NCBI GenBank assembly: GCA_039881145.1
Contig: JAYKKI010000016.1
Location: 10,778,501 to 10,842,500 of the forward strand
Direction of reading: 5' to 3'
DNA length: 64,000 nucleotides
DNA from: Druceiella hillmani
Lineage: Eukaryota > Arthropoda > Insecta > Lepidoptera > Hepialidae
Shown in pieces: positions 1 through 14,822 of this stretch (positions within the stretch are counted from its first letter, which is position 1; every line of letters starts with the position of its first letter). The position numbers were made by a program, and so were the translations under genes. A model generated the notes under the pieces. It saw only the letters and a list, made by a program, of their open reading frames with translations. It was not told the origin of the DNA and did no database searches.

Positions 1-127
1 TTTTATTCATAATTTTATATTGGGAGGTTTCGAAAACAAGGGGGTATGAATATAATTTTTTGCATATTTTTCTTAAAATGGTGGAAAAATATGTTCCTTT
101 ATATTAGCTCTATCAAAATAAATAAAT

Positions 128-182
128 TTTTAAAAAAAGATTCCGAGTAATTAATTGTCCCCAGAAAGGGTTCCGTTTTTCC
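128..182 (+). repeat. possible diverged copy of the same repeat ending
   Basis: AAAAAAAGATTCCGAGTAAT followed by CCCCAGAAAGGGTTCCG resembles the ending near 23643-23690 (AAAAGATTCCGACGAATTAA). The similarity is short, so homology is only suggested. Confidence 0.3.
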
Positions 183-246
183 TTTTAAGATACGAAAGCT
201 AAAAAAAGGAATTTTTTCAAGACCTTTTTTTAATTTCTCTTCCCCA

Positions 247-288
247 AATATGCATTTGTATCGTTACAAATGCATACAAATGCATATT
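247..288. repeat. hairpin with perfect 14-base arms
   Basis: AATATGCATTTGTA (247-260) and TACAAATGCATATT (275-288) are exact reverse complements, and the loop contains a third copy of ACAAATGCA. Confidence 0.75.
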
Positions 289-3200
289 CTTAAGTGCAAT
301 ATAACATCATTCAAACGTTATGAAAAAGCATTAAAAAAGGAATAAAAATTTACTCCAATGTCATTACAAGGAGATTCTATGATTGAGATCTATTAGTAAG
401 AAATCATGAATATAATGGCCGTGCTGAAATCTGGCAATACTTACATAAACTGCTAAGTATTCCGTAGGCTGACAGTTTAAGAAGTAAATCGCGATTCGTT
501 ACTGATGAAATACTTGAATAAATCGAACAAATTCCTCGCCTTTATGTATGCTGAATTGATATTTATACATACGTACCAAATACGTACATACTGTACGTAT
601 TATATTTTAACGTAGGCATTAAAATTTACAAAGAAACCCAACTTAGTGAAGGAGTGATTTTGTTGAAATTTATACATAATCCATTCCATATTCTCAAAAG
701 GAATGCCTAAATACCAAAACTCGCCAACCGATTTAAACACGCATAACTCTAAATAGCTTACATCTATACCTAGATTCGCTTATATTAATTACAATAAGAA
801 TAATATATTTGAAGTTTTATACTAATATTTATAACAATAACTAACAGCCTACCTCTTATGATTTTTCTGATTAGCTTCACTACTTTGAGTATATTGACTT
901 CAGTCACAATACCCGACACCACCAGTCGCAACATACTTTCTTCACATTTATTAAATTGACAAACTTTCTCGAACTCAGATTCACGTTGATACCTAATTTG
1001 TAATCGTTTTATTAGAAGGTAGAACTATAATAATTAGATTCTTCTTCCTCAATAAAAATGGTTGAAAATAACTTTTCTTATATTTTATATCACATATCAT
1101 TAAAAAAAAATTAAATACAATAAAATTTTTTTGCAAATATTTCATTAAACATTTACATAAATTTTATTGATATACAAAAAAAATAATTGATACTATAATT
1201 TAAAAAACACCATAGCGTATTTTCTAATAAGCACTAAGCTTTTAAAATACGAATTCGCATTAACCTTGACCAATTTCTCCAACTGCTAAATTTGTAAAAT
1301 TTCCAGGAGTTTTTACGGAAGATAGAGACGACGTTTAATAAAGTAAATATCTCTAGAGAATAACATGAATTTCACCTAACCTTCAATAAAAAGGCGAAAA
1401 GAATTCCTTTCTTTTTACTTTTAGACACATTGAAAAATAGAAGGCAAATTTCCATCATCGAATCTCCTTGTAATTTATATATTTATGCTTATTACTCTCT
1501 TCTTTTTACATAGCAATTTTTTAAGTTCTAAGTTTCTTTTATTTCTTATTGTTTAAATAGGTTTGCTTATTTTAATATTAATTTAGTAATAATAAGTTTG
1601 ACAGTAGTCTAGCTCAAAAGCAACATTAACTAAATGATTTTTGCATGCTAAGAATGTCAAAATAGTTCTGAAAATACAAGTTTCAAAGTTTAGTATTTAG
1701 TTATGTCTAAGCTATTGCATGGCCTATATTTGGCGATTCCTAGTCTAGATATTGTTTATTGAACATGGAGCATACTACAGATTACAGTTTACACAAGCAT
1801 TAGAAATATGACAGTTTAATAATATTTAACTCGCAATGTATTAAACATTCGAATAGAAAATAAATTCACGTTTTGAAACCTATTTTTGAAATGCATTGAA
1901 TTCTTTTAGAATTTTGAGTTTTAAAGAGAACGAAGATTAATTGCACAGCAAGACTAAACCTTTCATGGGTGAACAACTGTGACGCTGCGGATTAGCGATA
2001 GTATTTAATTTCTATTATTCACTTTTCTATTATGTTAAAAATAAATGAATGGAAGCTATTCATAATTTTATTGTCTGCAAAAGAGTTGAACTAAAACTCA
2101 ATTATCGTTGGAAATATGACGTTATCAAAAAAGTTTCAGCTATTATATACTTAACCTAAATGGAAGCTTAGCAATTATATTGTATGGACTCTTTAAAATT
2201 AATTACATTCGTTCGCACAGCGACCCGATTAAGTTCATTAGCACGAGAGTTTTAACATGATACATATTAATTAATAGCCGTGATTTAATGCTTATTTTTA
2301 AGTTTCCGTAGTTAAATAGAATTTTAGATTACAAACTTATCAAATATTTTTTTTAAAATCTCGAATTTAATTTTTTTTAGGAATATGTGCTATACCGATA
2401 AGTATACCAGGAAGCTTACCTTCTTACAATATGCCAGCTTGAAGAAAATTTAGGTTATTATGTATTTTATTACTAGCACTTTGCTCCAAATAAAAATGTC
2501 AGTTAAGCAGTTATGAATCCCTAAAACTTTTTTAAATTTAAAAATTCTCCATACACATTATTCAATAATTAATATTAATGATTACAAAGTACTAAACAAA
2601 AGTATATTAAGGAAACTACTGGATAAAAGTAGAATATTGAGTAAGGATTTACTTGGAAAATTTATAATAATTAAACAGTATTGATTTATCGTAAATGTGA
2701 CACATAAAATTTGTGAAATTAAAATTTTTTTAAATGAAAGGAACAAATTTTTTTAAATTTCAACTATTTTCAAAAAATGAAAAATGTGTTTAACTCGATT
2801 TATTGGTTCTACTCATCTATAAAAATCATGAAGTATGACTTTATGTTCAATATATTTAATATGGTGCCCTACTATAATTTTCCATGTTAGAGTGAAAATT
2901 TTGTTTTTATAACGGCTCTTCAAAGAGATCATCTTTAATGATTTTGTCGTATCGCGGCTTCAAAATTATTTCAAATTTGTAAAAATTTCTAGCCCCACAA
3001 TGATACTAGCACATTATGAACATCATGAAGGTAATAAAAATGAGAAAATATTTGAAATGCATAGATGTTTTTAAAATAAATACTTTCAAAATCTTTATAA
3101 TGTTCACAAAGATGACACAAACCAGATTAAACTAAAAAGATTCTAGGAGAAAACAAAATATTCAATTAGTTGGAATGTCAACTGAACTGATGATTAACTT

Positions 3201-3598
3201 GTATACCTCATGTGGAACACTAGAAAGAACACCACATTAAATGATGCCAACTTGAGGAAGAGTTAGCTAGTAAAAGAGACTAAAAATCAATAAAAAAATG
3301 ATTATATATGTATTAAAGCGCTGAATCCGAAAATTTGCGCTTCATATTATAGTGAATGCATAAAACAATTTGGACTGGCAAAGTTGTTTATAAATATACA
3401 CCGAAAACAGTGTAACGCTGGCATCAAAATTGGCACTTATAAATATTTCATTCTCATCCTTGGCATTGACAAATATTTATTCCTTACTGTTGTCTCTAAA
3501 ACTTGCGAATTTAAAATTTAAAAAAAAATCGCACTGAAAAAATTATATAAACAATGTAAGTAGTTATAGCATAACTGCAATTAATTATTGAAATCTAT
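289..3598. other. non-coding DNA, nothing recognised
   Basis: AT-rich sequence with stops in all frames. It holds a short self-complementary ACGTAC-rich patch near 570-600 and no recognisable gene or element. Confidence 0.6.
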
Positions 3599-3855
3599 TG
3601 AATATATTTGGCGTTAATTTTATAGAATTTCATTATGCACAATTAAATGAAACTAAGTGATGTAGTATTACTTCCACTTTATTTAAATTCTTTTCTACGA
3701 CCTAGGTTTCGTTGTATGACTTCTTAAAGTTCAGGATATTAGCAAAGATTCTTTGCTCTGTTGTCATACAACGAAACCTAAGTCGTGATAAAGAATATAA
3801 ATAAAATAGAAAAAATATCACATTACGTTGTTCCATTTAATTATGAATATTGAAA
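3599..3855. mobile_element. fold-back repeat of the Penelope-like family, copy 1
   Basis: The left arm (3599-3720) runs from AATATATTTGGCGTTAATTT to GACCTAGGTTTCGTTGTATGAC. The right arm (3763-3855) is its imperfect reverse complement. A spacer of about 42 bases lies between them. The arms are homologous to those near 42.1-42.5 kb, which carry the hammerhead-like core. Here the core's CTGAAGA is not preserved. No protein-coding part is present. Confidence 0.6.
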
Positions 3856-4734
3856 ATTATCCTAATTAGTGTAAATCCCATTATGTTATGTAGTAAGTAT
3901 CAGTAGTATTATTATATTGCTGAGAGGAGAATTCGCTTAGATATAAAATTAAGAAACTGAGATGTTATAATTTCAATTTTCATTTTCCAACAATAATTCA
4001 TAAATATTTGGCATTCCAAATGAAAGTACACTCACCCCTTATTCTCTCATTATATTTTTATCTGTTTAAATTTAATAATTTATATTTCATGTAGTTAACA
4101 GTAAATGGTTCTTTTTAAAATAAGAGATAAGATAAACTACTGAGTTCATCTTTTGCAGTTAAAGTCTAACATTATACATTTCAATGTTACCATAAGATCC
4201 ATATAAATTTCAATCCATTAAAAATATCTCCTCCAAAGGAACGACTACCTCATGTTTACTTTTTGGATATTAATTACATCCCTTCAAATGGGGACGTGAT
4301 TAATGTCAGCGGAAACGAACTCTCGAATGACGCGCTTTAATTACCTTCCTTGTCAGTAAATTAATGAAGTACCTGATACCTTTCTGCCTGTCTGATATAT
4401 ATCAATGATCTCGTATTAATATTTGTGTTCATTTACTTCCGGTGATTTTAAATAAATGACTGCCAAACTTGTCGCTTAGTTAATTCCACCATAATTCGAA
4501 TAATGGATTTTTAGTTTCATTAATTTTTTCAGGAAGGTTAGATTGTGACATAAACATTAGATACGGTAAGTCTAGTATTCATGTAAAATAATAAGTATCT
4601 ATTTGTGTCAAACCCCAATTAAAAACAGAGCTTCAGTTATTTCAATTCATATGTATTCCCATCGTTCAAACCAAACGGAAACCTTTACCCATAAATTAAC
4701 TTAAGCTATAATGCTGGAAAAAAAATGTAAATGT

Positions 4735-5510
4735 CATTAGGACCCCCTTCGGACAAAAGCCCTACATCTTCACGTAATGCTCCCGGTCTATTGCAAAATT
4801 TACCCAGTTCTATTTTTACTGCTCCTTTTCCTATCTTACCGTCCAGCATGTGTCTGATCTACATTAACTTTTTTGTCTATTGGTCCTTTTCAGAATGTCA
4901 CTCTTTTTGTACACTTTGCGAAGTGCATCCTAGCAACATGACTTTTACATTGCCATTTCTGTTTCAACTTTCTAAAGCATCTATTAATTTGTCTTCTGTC
5001 TTATTTTTATAGGTATAATCTCAACCATGCATTTCATCCAAAGAATATTCCTCTCCGCAGCCCTCTGATATTTACAGACCTTGTTTTTCGTTTCTTTTGT
5101 GTATTGATAAGTCTAACACATATACTTCATCGGAGGAAGACGAGAATCTGTTACTTTATTTTTTTAAATTCAGCGACAAGAAACTTTGAAAGACATTGGT
5201 CGAGTTCCATAATTAATTACAGGTGTAATTATCTCCTCTATCAATCTCTTCAATATCGTTGCTTGATCTGACAGATTGTTGTTTTCCAAGGTATATATTC
5301 TCTTTAACATACTTTACGTTTTTAAAATGTTTTTCTTAAGGCTATTTTTCATAATTTTCATCTTTTCTATGGTTAATTCTAGACCAATTTCTATACTAGC
5401 ATGATATAGTCTATCAAGCATATATTAAATGGCACGTAAACTTCCTAATATTTAGGCATTATCATCCCCAAATGCAAGAAGGTAAGATTTTTTCCATTTT
5501 CCAGATTTTT
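4735..5510 (-). mobile_element. decayed non-LTR retrotransposon (LINE) fragment, RT to C-terminus
   Basis: The minus strand contains the reverse-transcriptase active-site motif YLLAFGDDNA (FADD in active elements) at 5455-5484. Next comes the thumb-region motif IYLGKQQS with EEIDRG, then VINYGTRP (active elements have VLTYG), and near the end a DREHYVKM-like segment. The order matches the 3' half of RTE-type LINE open reading frames. Stops and frameshifts interrupt it throughout, and the fragment is 5'-truncated. The plus-strand open frame at 4731-5012 is only its shadow. The clade call is tentative. Confidence 0.7.
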
Positions 5511-5708
5511 TTGAAAATTCCTCTATTTCATCAGCAGAGATACATCAAGATATAATATAGAAACTTAACTATACTATTCTTTATTTATATATTTAGATCA
5601 CGATCAAGTAATAGCATCACGAGTAATGAAATGATCATCTCGTCGACAGCTTCAAATGATGTTCGTCGTTGTTGTTGTTAGATATCTATAAAGGTAGTAA
5701 CAGTGGTG

Positions 5709-5975
5709 TTAACTGTAACCACCACCTCCCTTGTTTGTGGGAGTAGGACTCAAAATAGCGGCAGTGGCATCAAATTGACCTATAAAGAATCCAGCTGCAA
5801 TGTTTTGGAGTACCAGTCTAATTTGTGCGAGAACTGGATATCATAATACGCTTAGGATCTCATAGAAGTACCTGAAAATTTTCCTTTGAACACAAGGACA
5901 AGAGTTCTTCTGGACTTGAACTGCTGTTTCCGCTGATCTTGCATAGGACGCTGCAAATACTACAAATTCGGTAAA
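5709..5975 (-). pseudogene. possible exon or pseudogene of a small secreted protein, one internal TGA
   Basis: On the minus strand a frame of 89 codons follows an acceptor-like TTTATATAG. It begins FTEFVVFAASYARSAE, which resembles the end of a signal peptide, and includes NSCPCVQ. It meets a single TGA at its 45th codon, then continues through VLAQIRLVLQNIAAGFF and a glycine-rich end (GGGGYS) to a TAA. The region is clearly richer in G+C than its neighbours. Splicing out the 37 bases from GTACTT to ATCCAG would also remove the TGA, but that is shorter than normal introns. I do not recognise the family. A broken gene copy is the simplest reading; chance openness is possible. Confidence 0.3.
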
Positions 5976-7015
5976 CTATATAAAGCTATGAAATATTACC
6001 TGAATTAAAAACTAATTTCCACAAGATAATTTTCAGGAATAAAAAAGTAAAACTAGTGGTGTTAAAAATAGATTTAATATAGCAAAAATATTTGGAACAA
6101 ACCTTCTGCATATCCGCAAAACATCATATGATAGATAACAAATTGTATAATGTTATTGACTTTTACTGAAGTGTCGAGAGTTATCTGCTCCCTAAAAGCT
6201 GGTAAAAGCTGGCTAAAAACTGGATGTGATAACTGAAAACGGAGCTGTTAAAACTAATTTAACCATATTCCCAAATTTTCTAGTAAGAAATGTACGGGAG
6301 TTTTTGTTTTATTTAGAGTAAAAAAATATTGCTTTGAAACTATTTTAGGAGTCATGGAGTTAATAATAAGAATATCAATATCACTTGAATAACTGAGAAT
6401 GAAAAAAAATTAAAGCAAATACATAAATAGAGAAATGAATAGTTAGTAGTTCATTCGAAAGGTTTGTGAAACGTTTTATTATAAGAAACTTAATTCTTCA
6501 ATGAATGACCATTGAAGCCAGGTACTAATTTCCATTCTTTCTAAAGTTTGCATTTAGAATTGTTTAACATTTTGAATTCCGCTTAACATATTTCCTCATA
6601 TATTCGTTTATTTTCGGTTATTTTGCTTCTCTTAAACAACATAATAGAACTTCTATAATTGGTAACATAATTGTAATACAGATTAATGTTATAGAAGGAT
6701 TAATAGAATAGTGTAAATACCTTCAATGTTCTATGGCACTAAACTTCTTAAATATTAACTTAGTTCATTAAAGCATTTGACCAGAAACTAACACACCATC
6801 TATGCTCTCGTAAAATCTATAAGATATTCCGCAACAATGGTAATTTTTACAAAGTAAAATGAATTTTAATAACCTAGAATTTTAAATTAACTTTAGACAG
6901 AAGTAGAAATTGTTTTCTAGTATTGGGTGTATTTTAAGCTAAATTCTAATAATTGTGTCTGAAACAAAAATTCCCTTTAGGGTAGGAATTGAAAACGTAC
7001 CTTTATGTAATAACG

Positions 7016-7017
<2 letters not shown>
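5976..7017. other. non-coding DNA, nothing recognised
   Basis: AT-rich with no open frame of note, between the possible minus-strand exon and the first large TA array. Confidence 0.55.
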
Positions 7018-7068
<51 letters not shown>

Positions 7069-7079
7069 CTGTGTATATA

Positions 7080-7150
<71 letters not shown>

Positions 7151-7151
7151 C
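7018..7151. repeat. (TA)n microsatellite with a TG interruption
   Basis: About 130 bases of almost pure TA, interrupted by GTGTGTGTCTGTG near 7059-7073. Long open frames of repeated Tyr-Ile over it are artefacts. Confidence 0.97.
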
Positions 7152-10100
7152 TAAGTTGCGAAGTACAATAATAATTATTATAATCCTGCGCATAAGAAGG
7201 ACTATCCAGAAGACAATTAACCGCTCAAGTGAAACAAAATAATAAAACTCGAACAAGTATATCTCGGGATACGAAACATTATAAATTCCTGGAAATGTCT
7301 ATATATCTTTAAATTATTGATATAATTTCTCCAAAATTGCTTTGCTTGAAAGCTTCTGTAAAAGCCTGATCAGGTTGACCATGGATTTTAAATTTCAGGA
7401 TTTTTAAGTCGTTAAAATAAAATAAATCAAGATTCGATCCATAATTTTTCATTTTAAAGCCCCGTTTGAAAAATATTGACTTCAAATTGACGTGAAATTT
7501 ATATTACCCCAAATACTGCGATAAAATCATTAGTTTTTCATCCACTGAAATGTTTTTCACCCACTTAATTTTTATAACTCAGACAAATTATCTATTGGTA
7601 TTTAATTACAACACTACTTTATCTAAAAGCTGTTTACTTACCATCTAAGTATAATAATTAGTTACGTGTTTATTTTTAAGTGCCGTGCGCCTTTCAATTT
7701 TTCTTATGTTATTTTAAATCAAGACCCAGTCTGAAAGTTATAATTTGATTATTTTTAAACTGATTCAAACTAATTATTTAGCCTCTGTACTATCTCACTA
7801 GCTGTCGTTGGTGGCTTTGTTCACATATAATTAGTTTCTTTATGGAATGATAGGATATTATATATTTATTTTTATGAAAAGGCTTGCATTTACGCTAATC
7901 TTTTTAAAAATTAATTAGATATATAAGTCGAGACACTAGAATAAACAAATAAAAAAATGTCACTTTTTCATTTATGATATTAGTTAGGATTGTGTTTGGG
8001 AAACAATATTGTCAAATGATATAAGCAAAGCGACACACAGAACGAAATATTGTGAGCAATTTTCAAACAGAATTATTAATTCATTTGCCCTTGTTTTAAT
8101 TAGCAGTCAGTATCATATAAGCAAGTGGGCTTTTCAATATCGAATAATAAATGTTACGAGAATAAATGTAATGCGGTGTTTAGAGTAGTGGAGCACCTAC
8201 AACAAATTTTTGATAGGTATTTAGATTATCGGATTGTTAAACGAGAATCACGTAGTTTAAAAGGAAATATTTGCAAGTTTTAAATGTGTTCAAATGCAGG
8301 AAATATGTTCATCGTTATAGAAAATGTAATTGAGTTATGAACCTATATAATTTCTTCTATGTAATTTTTTGCCATATCGCAAATATTTATCTCTAATAAT
8401 ATTTAGACAGTTATACGCAAATAGTGTAAAATAACCAGTTAACTCGTGAATTGTTTTGGAATGTAATAAAAAATTCAAAATTAAATAAACAAATGTAGGA
8501 ACAAATGACGGAAGTGTTCCTCAAAATAAAATTAGAAACCGAAGTATGCAAAAATTTTGTTCGAGTCTACTCAATCTAACTTTCATCTAACTTTCATTAC
8601 ACATGCGAAGCATACTTTTAAGTATTACATAGAGTAATCAACTTTATTTAAAAATAAAATTCGCAAACCGACATTCCAATTAATTTCACAAGTTATTAGT
8701 TTTGGAGAAAATTCAAAAACTTAACACATTTTGAAATTAAATATTGGTTATTGAATTTTATCTCCTAATTGTAGTTCCTATGTGTGGAATTAAAATGAAG
8801 TTTTAAAATGAAGTAAAACCTTTTGTATAAAATACTTAAAATTAAATACTTAAAAATATATATTAACACGTTTTAAATTTAAACTTTATTCTAATACCAT
8901 ATAGAAGTGATCTATATATTATATATTCACAGGAAATTTCTCCATTTTTAAAAAATATGGTTGATGTCATTTTTATCAAAACTCGTAAGTCACTTAATTT
9001 ATTCTAATTATTAGCAAAACTTGGTAGGTTATAGCATAGAGAAAATCCTTCAAAAAAACCAAATGCAAAATGAAATCAAAAACGCTTTTTAAACAGTAAA
9101 CCAAATTCGGGGAAATGGTTCATCACATGTACAAACTATATTAAATGCAGTAAATAATTATAGCAATTGGGAAATATAGTTTGAATTGGAAAACATGCAC
9201 AGTGATATGATTACTCTTTATATAGTTTTTAAGAGAATAAAATATCACCGCGACGAAAAGTTCAAGTAACGCCATCCATTGAATAATGGGAGTAGAGATT
9301 CGAAATAATTAAAATGAAATTATTGTTTCAACAACGCAATTGAATTATTGTTTGAATTATTGATTGTATGAATTATTGTTTCAATAACGCAAGTAATATA
9401 ATTTCAATTATCAGTGTAATTAAATGTATTTATTTATAAGGAATTTCACAATTGTTGTAGTGTACCACGTAAAAAAGACCTTAAGTTATTGGTTACAATT
9501 GCGTAACGTTCAAAATTAAAAGTAATGGCAATCTATATTAAATACAAATAAATGTCATCATCAAATTTCTTATTAAATGATCTGTACTTAACTTGGACTA
9601 ACTTGTTCGAAGAATCTAACTCACCCTTGACCAATTTGTAATTTTTTTTATTAATATGCAAAACTTTTTATGCCAAATTGAAAGTTCCTAAGCCAACTGG
9701 AAATCAGTTAGAAGTTTCGATGAAAAGTAAGTCATTCAATGCCAAAACTAGCAATTTTGGTAGGTATAGTAAGTTTAATTCAGGAAATGTTACATTCAGT
9801 GCGACGTATATCATTTTCCGACGTAAGTAAAGCGTAAGTTAATCTGATACCTCTATGGGTTTGAGGAACTTAAAACGATTCACGTAAATAATCACACGGT
9901 GCGCGCACGGTTATCGAGAACTTGCCTGCGCATTAGCATTTGCTTAGATGTTTTAATTAAAATGAATTGAAGTAAACTATGTGCTATAGTCATGTTTCAA
10001 GCTAATCGTCAATAGAACGTTGATCTAAAAATAAAAAGTATTGCATGTAGAACTAATATTAAAGTTAAAATTAAAATAGAAGAACTAGAATCAAGTTTCC

Positions 10101-11076
10101 GGTCCGCTGAAATTGTGATGTAATATAAAACTTGGTTTCTTTCTTACACTAATGAATATTGGTGGGACATCATAGTATTTTATAATGTTCCTTAAGTTTT
10201 TCTTTTTTTTATGATTGGTTTTATTTTAGTAATACGCCTCCATTTTTGTCTTGCTTCTACACAGTAAATACTTGGTTATGTAAATATAATTTGCATACTT
10301 AAATAACAACATGCTAAATAGTGCCGCCTTCTTTGCTTTATACATATTAAAAAATAGATTTAAATTTTTTCAACATATGTTAAATGCGGCACAAGTGATG
10401 CATATTCTATTCAGTTGCTATAATTCGTCCATGAGTACTTTTGAGTAGAATATTTGTAGATCGAATACAAAGAACCCATCACCACTTGTCTAATATTTTA
10501 AATCAACTAAATGTACCCAATGGGTTTTAATATATGCAGTGAGTTTCAAAATAATATATTGTCAGAAGTCACATCTCTTAAATTCCTAAAGGTCTTACCT
10601 ACCTACCTACCGACCCTCTATAAACTGTATTAATTTAGCATGTCTAACTCGATGAAGAAACAATTAAAAGGATTGGGAAATATAGTTTGAATTGGTTCAG
10701 TTAAAAGTACGCGTAACTTGTGCCTGTGCCAGTTTCAATTACACATTACCGTATACCTTTGTTGAAATTACACAATTATATAATAAAAATGAAATTAGGT
10801 AAACAACTCAAAATCTCTCATATTGTAATTTAGCTATTTTACTAGTTAAACAGCAATGTAACATTGGCCTGCCAATCGACTAAACTAATACCATTTTATG
10901 AATCGGTAGAGTTTGTAAGTGAATGTTTTATATTTACATATGACGTGAAAATACTTCCACCTAACGTAAGTCATAAATTTACCCTACGTAAGGAAATGAG
11001 TGCAGTAAAAATTTCACCATATATAACATAATTAGTAACCAATATAGATAAGTAATACTTTGAAAAATCACTATAC

Positions 11077-11080
<4 letters not shown>

Positions 11081-11139
<59 letters not shown>

Positions 11140-11140
11140 A
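11081..11140. repeat. (TA)n microsatellite
   Basis: Sixty bases of TA with one G near the end. Confidence 0.97.
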
Positions 11141-12334
11141 AAATCACTACACACCTTGTATAAATAAATTAATAATCCGAACATAAGCCTAAAAAGTTTA
11201 CACGACTTTATCAATACAATTCTTTCTTATAAACCATTAACATGACACGAGAACATAATCACAACAAATTGAAATTCAACGGAACATTTCAATTAATATG
11301 GAAGTAGAGCGTTTCCTTGAACTTCTACTTCCGATTTCCTTTTTAATTTTGTTGGCATAATTTCTAAAAAACTTTTCGCGCATGCTTCAACTCAATGTCA
11401 ACCGCATAACTGGGTAAAAAATTTAATTTCCAATATGGAAATCTAATGGAATTTGGAATCGATGTCAATATTTCATAAAATATTTAATTTATATGAAAAC
11501 TTGCTTCGACAATTAATCGCCATCTAATATTTTCGGCCTTTTTGATATAAAGTTGGGACTGCTTTGCTCAGGCAAAGAGGGACCGCGACTGCATTATGTT
11601 TACTCGCTTTTCATATAATGATTATTTAAAACTTAGCAACCGTCCAAAATCCTACCAATAAGTCTTTCTTTCCTTCCGTCTGAGAATCTAAGACAAATTT
11701 GAATGTCTCAACGTTTAATTATTTCGAAATTCCTATAGAACGTTTCAGTCTAATTTTCATATTTTTACTACTTGCTTGTGGAAGCTAAGAGAACCATATA
11801 CGTTAAGTTTGTACGTTCAGATTAAGTAGTGAGTCAGTCGGTGAGTAGTATTTGGTTTTTATACACGTATATAATTAAATAAAACTATTTTGATTTCGTT
11901 TTAGTAATAAATTTAAATGAGATCGAATTACATTTTACGGAGTGTGTACCGTGTATTTTACCAATTCATAATACTGCGGCCGTTTTATCGATAAAGGTTA
12001 GGTAAAATTAAAGCATTTATTTTGAATTTTCAATTTTATAATATACAGTAAAACATTTTACTTTAAATACAAACGATATGATTCCATGGTAAAAGTAATT
12101 TGTAAACATTCATCTTTTTTGTTCTGAATCTGAAAATGTTATCATTATTTTTAAAGTTCCGTTCTTCAATTTTCCCACGCAAAAGTATAAAATCACATTT
12201 CCGTTAAACAAAATACTACAATATCTATTGACTAAGACTTATCAGAATAAAATTTAGTATAAAATTACATTCCTGTAAAATAGTTAACTGTAGATATATT
12301 ATTTTTATTGACTAAGATTATTTATAAGTTTATA

Positions 12335-12475
<141 letters not shown>

Positions 12476-14822
12476 CCGTCTTAAATCTAAGTCAAATTTA
12501 AGTACTTTTACTTAGATTTTATATAGACTTTAGATGTTATTACTCATTTCACTCATTCCTAGCCTGACTACTAAATCCTAAGAGTTTCACTATGTTCGTC
12601 TGTCTACCTGTTAATCTGTATGTCACAGCTCTCTTATTCGCAGACTCTTAGTGCTACATAGCTGATATTTTCATTTATAATATCTATTGCACTTAAGTTG
12701 TGAAATATAACCTTCAGAATAAGTTTTTTGTGGTACCTCTCCTGCACGCAAAAGTGAAGGTGATCTTTATGCGTACTTCATTGTAAAGGGTATCGCTGGA
12801 TAGGCGTTTAAAACACTGGGTTAAACCATGACTACTCTTCGATAAAGGGATCCCTTCACGAAATATTTTGCTTTAAACTGTTTATTTTGGTTAGAGTTAT
12901 AGACCCCACTCAATACAAGCTAAATAATTTTTAGATATCAGAAAATAATTTACAACGTGAAAAAAAATTAAAGCAAATAAGTAGGCTCTGCTAGTTTACA
13001 AGTAATTGTTACTAACTTATAACATGTAAATAGGCATTCTACAAGTTCGTAGAAACCCCACGTAAGTGACTTAAATCAACTGAAAATAAAACTTTGGATT
13101 GATAAAATGCATATTTATTATGTCTGTGAAAGTTATACTAGGCAATATATTTCTATATTTACACGGTGAGGGATAACATTAATTTTAAATATACACTATG
13201 AAGGCATAGGCTATGAATGACTATGAAGATTTTGACAAGAATCTCTTTATTGTTTTTGATTAATCACCACATTTAAAAATTTAAAACTCTCTTAATATAC
13301 GGAAACACGGGTGTGTTAAATATGACACAGTCCATAAATAGGTGAAATTTATGATTAGGATTATTATACTCAAAGTTTCAAACCTTGTTGTTTTGAGTTT
13401 CCCTTAATTAAATTTATCATGTTGAATAATAAAATATATTTAAAGAATAAAGTCTGAGGAAGTACTACACAGTAAGTCAATACTTGCCAGATTAAATTTT
13501 GATATTTAATAATTATGCATAATTTGAAACTATAATGAATATATTTGACAATAACCATTACATAACCATTAGATGCAGTAATGGAATAAAAATGGAACTA
13601 TACGGTTTCGATATTGCTGAAGTATCAATAATTTCATATGGCCGCATATTGCTTCAGGGTTATTTCTTGCCTTGAAGTGTCCATAATATAAGACGACGAA
13701 AGAAGTTCCATTCCCCATTTTTTGTTGTATATTTATTTATGAAACAAAATTTATATAGAGCACATATAACCGGTACATATGGTATATGCATACATGGATA
13801 TAATGTGCAGTACATAAAACAACCATAAAAATATATATTGAAAAATTGGCTGTTTGGTAGAGTATAAAATATTAAGTGTATATAAATAATAAAACAGTAG
13901 ATTACGTTTCATAAATTAAAAGAAAATTAGAATAAAAATATTGACTTGATTTAAGATAGACGAAGGAAACGGGGAAGAGTGCAGTAAGATTAAGATTTAG
14001 GAGAAATATAAATTTTTTAGTTGATCCTTGAAAAGCCTCATTGAGGATATATATACGTATTTTTGAACAATTTAAGCCATTTTAACCAGTCGTAAGTTAC
14101 GCTGCTTTCATATATATGATTCAAATATTCAATTTGATTACTATACATTCAATTTCTTCGGAAAAATATTTAAAGTGTTTAAAACTGCCTTCACTATTGG
14201 TGAGTCTTCAAAAATAATGCAAAATTGGTCCTGAAGTCAGTACAACATAATAAATCTAACATACAATTAATATTTATTTCTAAGACGATCTTTTGACCTT
14301 TAAAGGTGATCGCTATAATTTATTAATATATGAATCAGAATTTACGTGAGATTTTAATCATTGATACCACAAAATATATTTTAATATAATTATATCTGTA
14401 AAATAAAAAAAATCATAAATGCTGACAGAAATACGTATTGTTATGCTATTAAAAGATTGTAGTTTAGATTTGAGTATAATTATAATATGGCTTATGAATA
14501 TGCCACCTAAATTCATTAATAATGAAGAATATTTGCAATAATTATCAAATATATTTGGTATTAACATATGTACAGGTCAAGCGTTATAAGTATTCGTTTG
14601 GGGATTTAAATAAATGTTGTTATAACTCGGAGAATTGCGACAATGTAAAAGAAGTCACGAATTTTCCAACCAACTCTGACGATTTGCGGAGCACGTGACA
14701 TACCGACTCATTGTTCGAAATCAACACAAAAATAACTATCACTTTAGATAATACCACAAATGGGTTTAGCGTGTCGATTTATTAAAAAATAACAAATTCC
14801 TCGCAACTTATAACGCGCTAAA

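Noticed and set aside
4731..5012. 93-codon plus-strand frame
   Set aside because: It is the antisense shadow of the LINE remnant, whose motifs read on the minus strand.
6939..7256. Open frames rich in Tyr-Ile on both strands (also at 22021, 28557, 50673 and 59420)
   Set aside because: They are translations of TA microsatellites.
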